Notes: generated by a model not told the origin, from the letters alone. Shown: positions 7,936 to 17,155, numbered from the stretch's first letter. The stretch is DNA of 64,000 bases from Clostridium amylolyticum (GCF_900142075.1 NZ_FQZO01000013.1:1-64000); one strand, 5' to 3'. Made by a program: numbers and translations.

Positions 7936-8712
7936 TTAATAAAACCATGTTCTTCTTTTTCTTTTAATAACTATTATACCTATGATTCCAATTACTACTC
8001 CTAAAATACTTACTAGTTGGGCTGTTCTTAACCCCATAACCATTAAGCTGTCTGTTCTTAGACCTTCTATGAAGAATCTTCCTAAAGAGTATAAAGCTAT
8101 GTAAGAAGATATCACTATGCCTTTACGATGCTCTTGTCTTTTATAAATAATAATCATTAATATAATAAATACTACTATGTTCCATAAGGATTCATATAAA
8201 AATGTAGGATGATAATATGTACCTGATATGTGCATACCTTTTTGTATAAACTCTGGAAATCTGCTTATAAATTCATAACTTACAGGTCCACCATGAGCTT
8301 CTCCATTCATAAAGTTCCCCCACCTACCAATGGCTTGAGCAATAATAAATGAAGGCGCTGCTATATCAGCTATATCCCAAAAATTTATTTTTTTAATCCT
8401 AGTGTATATATAAGCTGTACCTATTCCAAATATAAGAGCTCCATGAATAGCGAGTCCACCTTCCCTTGTATTAAAAATAGAAAGCAGATTATCTCTATAA
8501 GTATCAAATTCAAAGGCTACATAGTAAAGTCTCGCCCCTATTATTCCCGGTATCAAGGACACAAGAAAAACATCTAAAAAGTTATCATAGCTTATATTTT
8601 TAATCTTACAATTTAATGAAGCTACAAACATTCCTACTAATATTCCAAGCGCTATAAGTATTCCGTACCATCTTACTTCTAATCCAAAAACATTAAATGC
8701 AATAGGATTCAT
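7936..8712 (-). CDS. lgt: Prolipoprotein diacylglyceryl transferase
   Basis: Lgt attaches diacylglycerol from phosphatidylglycerol to the lipobox cysteine of prelipoproteins at the membrane. The 258-residue protein has about seven membrane segments, the REGGLAIHGA motif (about 83-92) and the Lgt signature RWGNFMNGEAHGGPV with catalytic histidine and arginine residues. The start ATG has a GGGAGGAAAC site. Several lipoproteins encoded in this window (8918, 9290, 39786, 48995) are likely substrates. Confidence 0.96.
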   Translation of the reverse strand: MNPIAFNVFGLEVRWYGILIALGILVGMFVASLNCKIKNISYDNFLDVFLVSLIPGIIGARLYYVAFEFDTYRDNLLSIFNTREGGLAIHGALIFGIGTAYIYTRIKKINFWDIADIAAPSFIIAQAIGRWGNFMNGEAHGGPVSYEFISRFPEFIQKGMHISGTYYHPTFLYESLWNIVVFIILMIIIYKRQEHRKGIVISSYIALYSLGRFFIEGLRTDSLMVMGLRTAQLVSILGVVIGIIGIIVIKRKRRTWFY

Positions 8713-8818
8713 CAGTTTCCTCCCTGGGGTTAAACTATTTTATTTAATAGCACAACCATTTTTTCTTAATTTTAAATTACTTTAAGTTATGTTTCAAGTG
8801 GAAGTTGTTATTATAATT

Positions 8819-8876
8819 TAGAATTGAGAATTTAAAATTCAAAACGGAGCTGTTACACCTAGTGCAACAGCTCCGT
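8819..8876 (-). terminator. Terminator of the FMN lipoprotein gene
   Basis: ACGGAGCTGTT (8844-8854) and AACAGCTCCGT (8866-8876) form a perfect 11-bp stem, followed on the minus strand by TTTT. The adjoining 8819-8830 TAGAATTGAGAA is a short relative of the dispersed repeat at 5125. Confidence 0.8.
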
Positions 8877-8917
8877 CTATAGTAAGTGGGGAAATAGGAG
8901 TTATTTATATTATAAAT

Positions 8918-9262
8918 TTACTTTTTAGCTTTTTCTAATGCTTGATTTACAGCCTCTATAACACCTTGAGAGGATTTTGTGGCTCCGCTTACAGCTTCTA
9001 CCCCTTCAGTTCCTTGCTTTTTAACTATTTCAGGAACCATGTTTTGTGATACTCCATCTACAAGTGTTTTAGTCTCTTTATGGTCTACAAGCTTAACATC
9101 TTTGATCTTTCCGCTTTTAACTTCTACGGATACTTTTATATCGCTGGAAGCACCTCTTCCAGTTCCTTCATAAGTACCATCTTTATATTTTCCAGATGCA
9201 CAACCTGCTAGTAGTGCTGCTGATAAGGCTCCTGCTGTGATAAGTGAAAATATCTTTTTCAT
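8918..9262 (-). CDS. FMN-binding domain lipoprotein
   Basis: The protein has 114 residues from the ATG at 9262, which has GGAGG eight bases upstream; the open frame extends five codons further. It has a signal peptide with lipobox LLAGC, then one FMN_bind domain. The motif SGATKSS near the C-terminus is the kind in which ApbE attaches FMN covalently to threonine. It follows an FAD reductase gene by about 28 bases, so the pair looks like a split version of the fused reductase at 39786. It probably relays electrons on the outer face of the membrane. Confidence 0.88.
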   Translation of the reverse strand: MKKIFSLITAGALSAALLAGCASGKYKDGTYEGTGRGASSDIKVSVEVKSGKIKDVKLVDHKETKTLVDGVSQNMVPEIVKKQGTEGVEAVSGATKSSQGVIEAVNQALEKAKK

Positions 9263-9289
9263 GTAAAATACCTCCAAATTAGGGATTAA

Positions 9290-10708
9290 TTATTTTGCAA
9301 AACCTGCTGCATTTTTACCAGCAATTCTTCCGAAAGTCACTATATCAGCTAAAGCGTTTCCGCCAAGTCTGTTTCCTCCGTGAACTCCTCCGGTAACTTC
9401 TCCTGCAGCATATAAACCTTGAATTACCTTGCCATCGCTAGTCAATACTTCTGCTTTAGTGTTAATCTTTATTCCACCCATAGTATGGTGAACCGCTGGA
9501 GTAACATCTATAGCATAGAATTTAGGTTGATTTAATTGTATTGGCATATCAGGTCTCTTAAATTCTGCGTCATTTTTTGCTGCCACTGAATCATTGTATT
9601 TTTTAACTGTATCTGCTAGTGCTGCTTTATCTATTTTAAGCTTGTCTGCTAATTCTTCAACGCTGTTTGCTTCTGTTACAAGATTCATATTGAAATATTC
9701 TTCTGTAGCTTTTAAGCTCTTTCTTAAGGTTTCATCAAAGAATAAGTAAGCTACTTTGTCTTTTTGTCCAAGGATTGCTTTTGAAACTACGTCTCTTGTT
9801 AATAGTTCATTAGTAAATCTCTTACCATCTTTATTTATAAGTATTGCACCGTTACCTCTTACAGCTTCTGTAACCATTACTGCTTTTTCTGGTACTACTG
9901 TTGGGTGAGTTTGAATTTCTTTCATATCCACTAGATCAGCACCTAATTTTGATGCCATTTCTATACCGTCACCAGTTGCTCCTGCATGGTTAGTAGTTGC
10001 AAAACCTTTTAAATCTTCTTTGTATTTAACTACCATCTGTTGATTTGCTGAGAATCCACCTGCTGCTATAACTACTGATTTAGCTTTTATTGTATATTCT
10101 TTTCCTTCTTTATCTTTAACCTTAACTCCAGTTACTTTTCCATCTTTATCTACAACTATTTCTGTAGCTTTGTTCCAAAGCCTAACATCAATTTTTCTAT
10201 CTTCTGCTGCTTTCTTTAAAGTAGAAACTATTTCAGCCCCTACAGCTCCGCCTCCTGTTGGTCTATGAGCTCTTTTTTGGCTAGCTCCAGCAAGCATTCC
10301 CACATCATTTAAGTCTCCACCTAACTTTGTAAGCCAAGCTACTGAATCTTTAGCTTGTTCTGACAATAACTTAACAAGATCTGGATTATTTTTATTGTAT
10401 CCACCCTTCATGGTGTCATTATACATGGTTTCTGAACTGTCTTTAATGCCAGCTTTTTCTTGTTGAGTTGTTCCAGCAGCATTTAATCCACCAGTAGCTC
10501 TGTTAGTGTTTCCACCTACCATAGGCATTTTTTCTAAAACTACTACGGATTTTCCTGCATCATGAGCTTCAACTGCTGCAGCCAGGCCTGCTCCACCTGC
10601 TCCTATTACAACTACGTCAGCGCCATTTTTACTTCCACATCCAGTAAAAGCTACTGTTGGGATAATCATCACAGCACTCATAACTAATGCTAATAATTTC
10701 TTTTTCAA
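9290..10708 (-). CDS. FAD-dependent fumarate reductase-like lipoprotein (flavocytochrome c family)
   Basis: This lipoprotein has signal peptide and lipobox FTGC, then an FAD-binding domain (VVVIGAGGAGLAAAVEA) of the fumarate/urocanate/methacrylate reductase family. Active-site motifs are recognisable: THPTVVPE, the GKRFTNELLTRD arginine region, VHHTMGGI and GNRLGGNAL. The frame opens at 10747, but a TTG at 10708 with AAGGGGG nine bases upstream gives a normal signal peptide, so I start there. It lacks the FMN domain found in the paralogue at 39786; that domain is the next gene. The substrate cannot be fixed, though the adjacent DcuSR-like pair suggests a dicarboxylate. Confidence 0.88.
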   Translation of the reverse strand: MKKKLLALVMSAVMIIPTVAFTGCGSKNGADVVVIGAGGAGLAAAVEAHDAGKSVVVLEKMPMVGGNTNRATGGLNAAGTTQQEKAGIKDSSETMYNDTMKGGYNKNNPDLVKLLSEQAKDSVAWLTKLGGDLNDVGMLAGASQKRAHRPTGGGAVGAEIVSTLKKAAEDRKIDVRLWNKATEIVVDKDGKVTGVKVKDKEGKEYTIKAKSVVIAAGGFSANQQMVVKYKEDLKGFATTNHAGATGDGIEMASKLGADLVDMKEIQTHPTVVPEKAVMVTEAVRGNGAILINKDGKRFTNELLTRDVVSKAILGQKDKVAYLFFDETLRKSLKATEEYFNMNLVTEANSVEELADKLKIDKAALADTVKKYNDSVAAKNDAEFKRPDMPIQLNQPKFYAIDVTPAVHHTMGGIKINTKAEVLTSDGKVIQGLYAAGEVTGGVHGGNRLGGNALADIVTFGRIAGKNAAGFAK

Positions 10709-10779
10709 TTTTTGTTCCCCCTTAAACATATTTAATCTTATGTCCATTTAAAGTATATTTGTTAATTAACAAACAAACA

Positions 10780-10819
10780 ATAATATGGTCTTATTTATCC
10801 TTTTGGTCTTTTTGGTCTT
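10780..10819 (-). promoter_or_regulatory. Promoter with direct repeats (probable DcuR-like sites)
   Basis: On the minus strand AAGACCA occurs at 10813-10819, 10804-10810 and 10786-10792, spaced 9 and 18 bases apart, followed by a TATTAT -10-like box (10780-10785). Repeats at the -35 position are typical of activator binding by response regulators. The likely ligand is the regulator encoded at 10955. Confidence 0.5.
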
Positions 10820-10884
10820 AAAGAGGAAAATATTTTTACCATAAAATGCGAAATTCGTGATAATAAAATGTAAGTTTGGTGCGC

Positions 10885-10922
10885 AAAAAAAGAGTTGATA
10901 AAAATAAATTTTTATTAACTCT
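10885..10922 (-). terminator. Terminator of the two-component operon
   Basis: AGAGTTGATAAAAAT (10891-10905) pairs with ATTTTTATTAACTCT (10908-10922), and seven T residues follow on the minus strand. Confidence 0.8.
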
Positions 10923-10954
10923 CCTCTTAACTCATATATCTGCTACTCAATTGT

Positions 10955-11635
10955 TTATAATTTATAAATATGGCTTGGCCTTCCCACTTTTCCATACTCC
11001 ATCTCTAAGAAAAGCTTGTGTTCTTTTGTCATATATTCTAAGTATCTTCTCACTGTAACTCTAGCCATGCCTAGGCCGTCTGCTACCTCTTCTGCAGTAA
11101 ACTCTTCAGCGGAGCTTTCTTTTATATAATCCCAAATTTGCTCATAAGTGTTTCTATTAAGCCCTTTTATAAGCTCACCCTCTTGCTTTTCTTGGTGGGT
11201 AGAATTTGAATTTAATATATATTTATCTATGGTATCCTGTTGCAGCTCAAAGGCATTAGACACTTTTTCTATTCTCTTTTTATACTTTAAAAGAGCCTCT
11301 TTAAATCTTTCAAAGGTAAAAGGCTTGATTAAATAGTCCACAGCACCATATCTTAAGGATTGTTGAAGAGCTTCACAGGACTTGTCTGCAGTTATTAATA
11401 TAACATCACATTCTATATCCTCCATCCTAAGCCACTTAAGAAACTCTAACCCGCTGCCTCCAGGTAGAAATATATCTAGAAGTACTAATCTAGGCCTTTT
11501 TTCTAAAGCTAACACCTTTGCTTCTTCTATATTTCCAGTAATTCCACACACATTAAAGTTTCCTACCTTAAGCAAAAATTGCTTATTAATATCACTTACC
11601 ATAGGATCATCTTCCACAATCATAACCTTAATCAT
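10955..11635 (-). CDS. CitB/DcuR-family response regulator
   Basis: The receiver domain starts MIKVMIVEDDPMV, has the phospho-acceptor aspartate in LVLLDIFLPGG and the conserved lysine in LIKPF. The C-terminal half is a helix-turn-helix (TAEEVADGLGMARVTVRRYLEYM), which places it in the CitB/DcuR subfamily. The start is the ATG at 11635 (GAGGTG six bases upstream), not the earlier ATG at 11677. It follows the sensor kinase gene in one operon and lies upstream of the fumarate reductase-like genes, which are its likely targets. A terminator at 10885-10922 separates them. Confidence 0.9.
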   Translation of the reverse strand: MIKVMIVEDDPMVSDINKQFLLKVGNFNVCGITGNIEEAKVLALEKRPRLVLLDIFLPGGSGLEFLKWLRMEDIECDVILITADKSCEALQQSLRYGAVDYLIKPFTFERFKEALLKYKKRIEKVSNAFELQQDTIDKYILNSNSTHQEKQEGELIKGLNRNTYEQIWDYIKESSAEEFTAEEVADGLGMARVTVRRYLEYMTKEHKLFLEMEYGKVGRPSHIYKL

Positions 11636-11695
11636 ATTTTCACCTCTTTTTATGGCGGGGTGCCACTCACTTGCCACGTGCCTAGCGCCCTTCCT

Positions 11696-13258
11696 TCATT
11701 TCACAACTGGTATCTCTACTACCCATTCAGTTTCTTCTTCGGAAGTAACTTCTATAGTTCCTCCTGCTTCATCTAATATTCTTTTAACATTATACAGGCC
11801 GTATCCTCTATTCCCCTGCTTGGTACTCACGCCTAATTCAAAAACCTTTTTTATTATTTCTTTTGAAATGGCAGCACCGTTGTTTCTTACTTTCATAGTT
11901 ATGTTAACTTTATCTTCTCTTATATAAAAATATATCTTGCCTTTATTCATACCTATAACAGCATCTATAGAATTTTCTATTAAGTTCCCTGCAATGCACA
12001 TTAAATCATCAGAGGTTATGCACTTATGACTTTCGGATATGTAGGAACTATTATCTATCTCAAAATCAATTCTCGCCTCAGAAGCCTTATTATATTTGGC
12101 TAAAAGCATGGCAGAAAGAGCCACATCTTTAATATTGTTATTTAGTATTCCTACAACATTTGTTCTTATCCTTGATATTTCTTGAATATAACTTAATGCT
12201 CTCTTATATTCTTCCAGCTGTATAAGCCCGGATATGGTATGGAGTTTGTTCATAAACTCATGATTCTGCGCCCGTAAATCCCAGGTAAGCTTCTTTATAC
12301 CTGTAAGTTCTTCAGCCATCTTTTTTACTTCTGTCATATCTTGAAAGCTTACTAAGGCCCCTTCAAAGTTTCCCTTGGAGTTTATCAGAGGCATATAATT
12401 GCTTAAAATATTTATACCATTTTCAGTTTTTTCTTCCACGTTACTTAGTAATTCCTTGTTTTTTATCACTTTATCAAAAAAATTACCCATTTTAAATTTG
12501 TTAATATCTTTACCTAAGGTTTCTGTAGATAAATTTAATATCTTTCTTGCGCTTTTATTTATTAGTATTATTTTGCCTTGCTCATCTACAGCTATTATTC
12601 CTTCTTTCATATTTTCAAGTATGGCTTCTCTTTCACTTAGTATCCAAGCTATCTCTTCAGGCTCAAGTCCAAAAATACTCTTCTTAATATTATAGGATAA
12701 AAGTGCAGCACCTATTAAACCTATGATTAAGCCTATGGCTATATACGGCACTAACCCTCTTAAAAATTCTCTTAACTCTGTTCTAACATTATCTATTAAT
12801 ATACCTGCACAAACTACACCTACTTGTACACCATCCTTATATACTGGTGTAAATGCCCTTAAAGATATTCCTAAGGTTCCTTTTCCTTCTGTAATGTATG
12901 ACTCTCCAGTATATATAGCCCTCTTTTCATCATTTCCTTCAAACTTTTCCCCTATCCTTTCAGGCACAGGATGAGAAAATCTTGTAGAATTCATATCTAT
13001 AACGGTAATAAATTGTATATTAGAACTTAATCTTATACGTTCAATAATTCCTTGAATCTTATCACTGCCCTTAATATCTCCTAGGTTATCTTGAATTTGA
13101 GGCATGGAAGCTACAGCTACCGCAGTGTTCATAGCACTTTGTCCTATTTGTAACTTCATTTTTCTTTGAAGGTACTGTACACCAAAGTAGGAACTAATAC
13201 CTAATGTAAGAAAAATTATTATAGTCATATAAGTCAGTATCTTATATTGAAGTTTCAT
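11696..13258 (-). CDS. CitA/DcuS-family sensor histidine kinase
   Basis: The 520-residue membrane kinase has a first TM segment (about 8-28), an extracytoplasmic sensor domain with RFSHPVPERIGEKFEG, which resembles the carboxylate-binding motif of CitA/DcuS, and a second TM (about 170-190). A cytoplasmic PAS domain (about 213-310), the H-box NHEFMNKLHTISG and a GHKL ATPase ending YGLYNVKRILDE follow. The likely ligand is a C4-dicarboxylate or citrate. It is the first gene of an operon with the response regulator 60 bases downstream. The ATG is preceded by AGGAGG. Confidence 0.9.
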   Translation of the reverse strand: MKLQYKILTYMTIIIFLTLGISSYFGVQYLQRKMKLQIGQSAMNTAVAVASMPQIQDNLGDIKGSDKIQGIIERIRLSSNIQFITVIDMNSTRFSHPVPERIGEKFEGNDEKRAIYTGESYITEGKGTLGISLRAFTPVYKDGVQVGVVCAGILIDNVRTELREFLRGLVPYIAIGLIIGLIGAALLSYNIKKSIFGLEPEEIAWILSEREAILENMKEGIIAVDEQGKIILINKSARKILNLSTETLGKDINKFKMGNFFDKVIKNKELLSNVEEKTENGINILSNYMPLINSKGNFEGALVSFQDMTEVKKMAEELTGIKKLTWDLRAQNHEFMNKLHTISGLIQLEEYKRALSYIQEISRIRTNVVGILNNNIKDVALSAMLLAKYNKASEARIDFEIDNSSYISESHKCITSDDLMCIAGNLIENSIDAVIGMNKGKIYFYIREDKVNITMKVRNNGAAISKEIIKKVFELGVSTKQGNRGYGLYNVKRILDEAGGTIEVTSEEETEWVVEIPVVK

Positions 13259-13370
13259 TTTTCCTCCTAATATTAAGCTTACTTTTCAAAATCATTTAAC
13301 AAAACCTTACACATCAAATACGACATATTAATATAAATATCACACTTATTCTACATTAATTATAATATAT

Positions 13371-13518
13371 GAGTAAGTAAGAAGTAAAAGGTAAAAAGTA
13401 AGAGTTATGGATAAAACTATTAGGGTTTTTTACAATTAATTATACTTATTCACTATTACTTCTTACCTCTTACCTCTTACTTCTTAGTTCTTAGTTCTTA
13501 CCTAATTACCTATTCCCC
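13371..13518. repeat. Inverted pair of 7-base repeat tracts
   Basis: A purine-rich tract at 13371-13404 (GTAAGTAAGAAGTAAAAGG and so on) faces its complement at 13445-13518, which is made of 7-base units such as CTCTTAC and TTCTTAG. A third tract of the pyrimidine type is at 13628-13676. The tracts could fold back on each other. There is no sign of coding. Confidence 0.55.
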
Positions 13519-13570
13519 TTCCTTCTCTATAAAATTATAATTTATTTAAATTAAAAACAAAAGGTAAAAG

Positions 13571-13606
13571 AAAAAGAGGCCTCCCACAAATTATGGAAAA
13601 CCTCTT
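13571..13606 (-). terminator. Terminator of the lactate operon
   Basis: On the minus strand AAGAGGTTTTCC (13606-13595) pairs with GGGAGGCCTCTT (13585-13574) using G-U pairs. TTTT follows, after the lctD stop at 13695. Confidence 0.7.
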
Positions 13607-13694
13607 ATCAACTCTTAACAACTGTTCTATTATCTCTTAGCTCTTACTTCTTAGCTCTTACCTATTACCTATTCACTCATATGGCTGCCATTCC

Positions 13695-15113
13695 TTAGCA
13701 AACCTTCCCTGGGTTTAGTAGGTTATGAGGGTCAAAGGCAAGTTTAATGCCTCTCATTATGGCTAGGGTTTCTGGGCTTAGGGATTGATTTAGGTATGGT
13801 TTCTTGGCAAATCCTATACCGTGTTCTCCGGATACCTGTCCTTTAAGCACTCTAGCTTTTTTGTACATATCATCCATTACTGCATTTAGTTTAAGCTTCC
13901 AGGTTTCTTCATCTAGTGCATCTTTTAGTACATATATATGAAGGTTTCCATCACCTGCATGTCCAAAACTTCTTATTCTTATATCATGCTTTTCTTCCAT
14001 TTCATGAGTATATTTAACAAATTCCGCTACTCTGTTTCTTGGTACAACTACATCAACTTCGTCCATTTCAGTGGTAGATGCTTTTATAGCTTCAAGGAAG
14101 GCTCCTCTAGCACTCCATATAGCTTCTTCTCTTTCAGCAGTATTGGATATATAAACATCTAAGGCGCCATTTTCAAGGCATATATCTGCTACCTTTTCAT
14201 AGTTTTTCTCTACTTCTTCCGTGGTGTTTCCATCAAATTTTAGTAGAAGATATGCATCGGAACTATTATCAGGGAACTTCTTACCTAAAAATTCTTCTGC
14301 AGCTACTATGGCTTCTCTTTGCATAAACTCAATGGCCGTAGGTATAGATTTTGATTTTATTATTTGTGGCACGGTGTCTATGGCCTTTTGAAGATCTGGA
14401 AAAGGTATTAGAAGGCTTACAAATTTCTTTGGCAAAGGTAAAAGCTTAAGTGTAGCCTTGGTTACTATACCTAAGGTACCTTCTGAACCTACAATTAAAT
14501 CTTTTAAGCTATAACCTGAACTATTTTTTACTACCTTACCACCAATTTCTATAACCTCTCCACTAGGAAGTACTACTTCAAGCCCTCTTACATAATCTCT
14601 GGTAACACCATATTTAACAGCTCTCATACCTCCTGCATTGGTATTAATATTTCCTGCTATGGTAGCTGTTTTTTCACCTGGGTCTGGTGGGTAGAACAGG
14701 TCATTTTCTTCTACAAACTTACCTATTTCCATAAGTAGCACACCAGGTTCTACTGTAAGAGTAAGATTTTCTTCATCTAATTCTAAAATATTGTTCATCT
14801 TGCTTAAATCTATCATTATTCCGCCATAAATAGGCACTGATGCACCTACAAGCCCTGTACCTGAACCTCTTGGAGTTACGGGAATCTTGTTTTCATAGGA
14901 ATATTTCATTATTTTTGAAACTTCTTCTGTACTTAAAGCCTGTACTACAACCTCAGGCATTTTTTTAACTCCGCCTAACTCGTCATGGCTATAGTCTTCA
15001 TTTATAGTTTCTCCATAGAATACCCTTTCATCATCTTTAACTACAGACAATATATATTCTATATCCTTCATATCCACTATTTTATAATTTGACTGTAAAA
15101 CTGTATTATTCAT
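13695..15113 (-). CDS. lctD: Lactate dehydrogenase flavoprotein (GlcD family, LctD)
   Basis: This 472-residue FAD enzyme of the GlcD/D-lactate dehydrogenase family has an FAD_binding_4 domain (TPRGSGTGLVGASVP, NINTNAGGMRAVKYGV) and the C-terminal domain with FGHAGDGNLHIYV and GEHGIGFAKKPYL. It directly follows genes for an EtfAB pair whose EtfA carries an iron-sulfur head. This matches the confurcating lactate dehydrogenase LctBCD of Acetobacterium woodii, which oxidises lactate with NAD by co-oxidising reduced ferredoxin. The start has AAGGAGG nine bases upstream, four bases after lctC. A terminator lies at 13571. Confidence 0.9.
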   Translation of the reverse strand: MNNTVLQSNYKIVDMKDIEYILSVVKDDERVFYGETINEDYSHDELGGVKKMPEVVVQALSTEEVSKIMKYSYENKIPVTPRGSGTGLVGASVPIYGGIMIDLSKMNNILELDEENLTLTVEPGVLLMEIGKFVEENDLFYPPDPGEKTATIAGNINTNAGGMRAVKYGVTRDYVRGLEVVLPSGEVIEIGGKVVKNSSGYSLKDLIVGSEGTLGIVTKATLKLLPLPKKFVSLLIPFPDLQKAIDTVPQIIKSKSIPTAIEFMQREAIVAAEEFLGKKFPDNSSDAYLLLKFDGNTTEEVEKNYEKVADICLENGALDVYISNTAEREEAIWSARGAFLEAIKASTTEMDEVDVVVPRNRVAEFVKYTHEMEEKHDIRIRSFGHAGDGNLHIYVLKDALDEETWKLKLNAVMDDMYKKARVLKGQVSGEHGIGFAKKPYLNQSLSPETLAIMRGIKLAFDPHNLLNPGKVC

Positions 15114-15117
15114 AACC

Positions 15118-16308
15118 TTATGCCTCCTTTTCAGCTTTTAATGCTTCAATAAGCTTTGGAACTATTTCATATATATCTCCCACTATTCCATAGTGAGCCA
15201 CCTTGAATATAGGAGCTTTATCATCTTTGTTTATAGCAAATATATAATCTGAGTTATTCATACCTGCAGTAAATTGTACAGCTCCGGAAACACCTAAAGT
15301 AATGATAAGTCTTGGTCTTACAGTTCTTCCGCTTAAACCTATCTGTTTTTTGGCATCAGTCCAACCAGCTTCAATTAGCGGTCTTGTGGAGGCTACTTGC
15401 CCTCCTAGAAGTTCTGCTAGCTCATTAGCCATAGCTAAGTCCTTTTCAGATTTTATTCCTCTTCCTGCTACCACTATTACCTCTGCATCAGTAATACCTG
15501 TTTCTTTTTCTTTAGCAATTATGTCAAATACATTTATACCTGAGGCAAGCTTTTCTTCCTTAACACAGCAGTGATTTACTTTACCTGAAGCTTCCTCTGT
15601 TCTCTCCGGTGCGTTCATAACCTTATATCTTACAGTAGCCAGCTGCGGTCTTGAGTTTGGAGTTACTATCTGAGCCATGATATTACCGCCAAAGGCAGGT
15701 CTTATCTGAACTAAATCTGTATTTTCTTTCATATCTAATATAGTGCAGTCTGCGGTAAGTCCAGTTCTAAATCTAGCAGCTACCCTAGGTGCTAAGGATC
15801 TTCCTATGGTGGTAGCCCCTACTAATATGGCTGTAGGTTTTACTTTATTTATAAAGTCTTCAAAAGCAGAGGTATAAGGCTCTATTCTAAAATGTTTTAA
15901 ATTTTCATCATCATATACAAATACCTCATCCACTCCATAATGAAGAAGTTCTTCTGCTTTATGAGCTATGTTATGTCCCATAAACACTGCATATACAGGA
16001 TGGTTTACCTTGGAAGCAAGCTCTCTGGCTTTTCCTATAAGTTCAAAGGTTACTGGATGTATTTCACCTTCTACATGATCCACATATACAGCTACGCCCT
16101 TCCAAGCACCTTTATCTATGCTTTTAACCTCTTCTTCTACAAACACTACAGCTCCTTCTGGGCCTTTTTTAACACAAAGCTTGCACATCTTACAGCCTGA
16201 ATTAATTTCTAACTTGCCTTGATTATTTTCCATAGCTCCAAAGGGGCATATTTTTACAAGCTCATCTATATTAACTATCTTTTCTTGATTTATCACTAAT
16301 TTTCCCAT
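15118..16308 (-). CDS. lctC: Electron transfer flavoprotein alpha subunit with Fe-S head (LctC)
   Basis: This 396-residue EtfA has an extra N-terminal ferredoxin-like part (CPFGAMENN and CKMCKLCVKKGPEGA, about 21-50) before the Etf alpha/beta domain. The C-terminal FAD domain (about 270-385) has GRTVRPRLIITLGVSGAVQF and INKDDKAPIF. The head with cysteines is found in bifurcating Etf complexes and is expected to hold a [4Fe-4S] cluster. It lies 12 bases after lctB and 4 bases before lctD, so the three are one transcript. The start is preceded by TAGGGGG. Confidence 0.92.
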   Translation of the reverse strand: MGKLVINQEKIVNIDELVKICPFGAMENNQGKLEINSGCKMCKLCVKKGPEGAVVFVEEEVKSIDKGAWKGVAVYVDHVEGEIHPVTFELIGKARELASKVNHPVYAVFMGHNIAHKAEELLHYGVDEVFVYDDENLKHFRIEPYTSAFEDFINKVKPTAILVGATTIGRSLAPRVAARFRTGLTADCTILDMKENTDLVQIRPAFGGNIMAQIVTPNSRPQLATVRYKVMNAPERTEEASGKVNHCCVKEEKLASGINVFDIIAKEKETGITDAEVIVVAGRGIKSEKDLAMANELAELLGGQVASTRPLIEAGWTDAKKQIGLSGRTVRPRLIITLGVSGAVQFTAGMNNSDYIFAINKDDKAPIFKVAHYGIVGDIYEIVPKLIEALKAEKEA

Positions 16309-16320
16309 TTTAAAATCCCC

Positions 16321-17109
16321 CTAAATAAATTTTAAAGCCTTAAACTTTTCAAGCATCTTTCCCGCCAATTCTTCTGAATTCCCTGTCCAAGTTTCCCTGT
16401 CATTGTTAACTTCAGGAGGAAATATTCTTTCTACTTGAGTAGGTGATCCGCTTAATCCATACTTCTTTTCATCTTGATCTTCCAAATCCTTTAAGCTTAC
16501 GACTTTTATTTCCCTATCCTTAGTAGCTAACTTCTTCTTATAGGAAGGAAGTCTAGGCTCAAATATATCCTTTTCCACAGTTATAAGACAAGGATACTTA
16601 ATTTCTGCCACCTCTACAGTATCTGGCATATCCATTTCTACCACTATAGAAGCTTCCTTTAACTCTACTATTTTCCTTACATTGGCTACATGAGGTATTC
16701 CTAAATATTCTGCCATTTCAGGTCCTACTTGAGCAGTATCTCCATCTGTGGTTTGCTTTCCGCAGATAATAACATCAGGATTTCCCATTTTTCTTACCCC
16801 TTGAGAAATGGTATAGGAAGTGGCAAGTACATCCGCTCCCCCAAACTTTCTATCAGAAATTAAAGCGCCTTCATCCGCCCCCATCATGTAAGCTTCCTTT
16901 ATAACTGCCATAGCTTGAGGCGGTCCCATACTTATAACGGATACCTTACCTCCCTTTTCTTCTTTCATACGAAGGGCAGTTTCTAAGGCATAAAGGTCAT
17001 AGGGATTCATTTTAGAATCTACTCCATCCCTTTTTAGCACTCCAGTTACAGGATCTACTTCTACCTTTGAAGTACCTGGTACCTGCTTTATACAAACTAT
17101 TATTTCCAT
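16321..17109 (-). CDS. lctB: Electron transfer flavoprotein beta subunit (LctB)
   Basis: The 262-residue EtfB begins MEIIVCIKQVPGTSKVEVDP, with the family motifs NPYDLYALE, DLLATSYTI-like LATSYTISQG, GKQTTDGDTAQVGPE (nucleotide binding) and the recognition loop region. In the bifurcating complex the beta subunit binds the second flavin and NAD. It is the first gene of lctBCD, after a 350-bp control region with two FadR-type operators and a possible cre site. The start has an AGGGGGA site. Confidence 0.93.
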   Translation of the reverse strand: MEIIVCIKQVPGTSKVEVDPVTGVLKRDGVDSKMNPYDLYALETALRMKEEKGGKVSVISMGPPQAMAVIKEAYMMGADEGALISDRKFGGADVLATSYTISQGVRKMGNPDVIICGKQTTDGDTAQVGPEMAEYLGIPHVANVRKIVELKEASIVVEMDMPDTVEVAEIKYPCLITVEKDIFEPRLPSYKKKLATKDREIKVVSLKDLEDQDEKKYGLSGSPTQVERIFPPEVNNDRETWTGNSEELAGKMLEKFKALKFI

Positions 17110-17141
17110 TCTAATTCCCCCTAAAATCTATATTAATAATA

Positions 17142-17155
17142 AAAAAACGTTTTCT
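17142..17155 (-). promoter_or_regulatory. Possible cre (CcpA) site
   Basis: AGAAAACGTTTTTT on the minus strand resembles the cre consensus TGWAANCGNTNWCA around the central CG, but lacks both outer matches. It lies between the operator at 17177 and the lctB start. This is a weak call. Confidence 0.3.

Noticed and set aside
13371..13676. Possible CRISPR array
   Set aside because: The units are 7 bases long, contiguous and degenerate, with no unique spacers and no cas genes.
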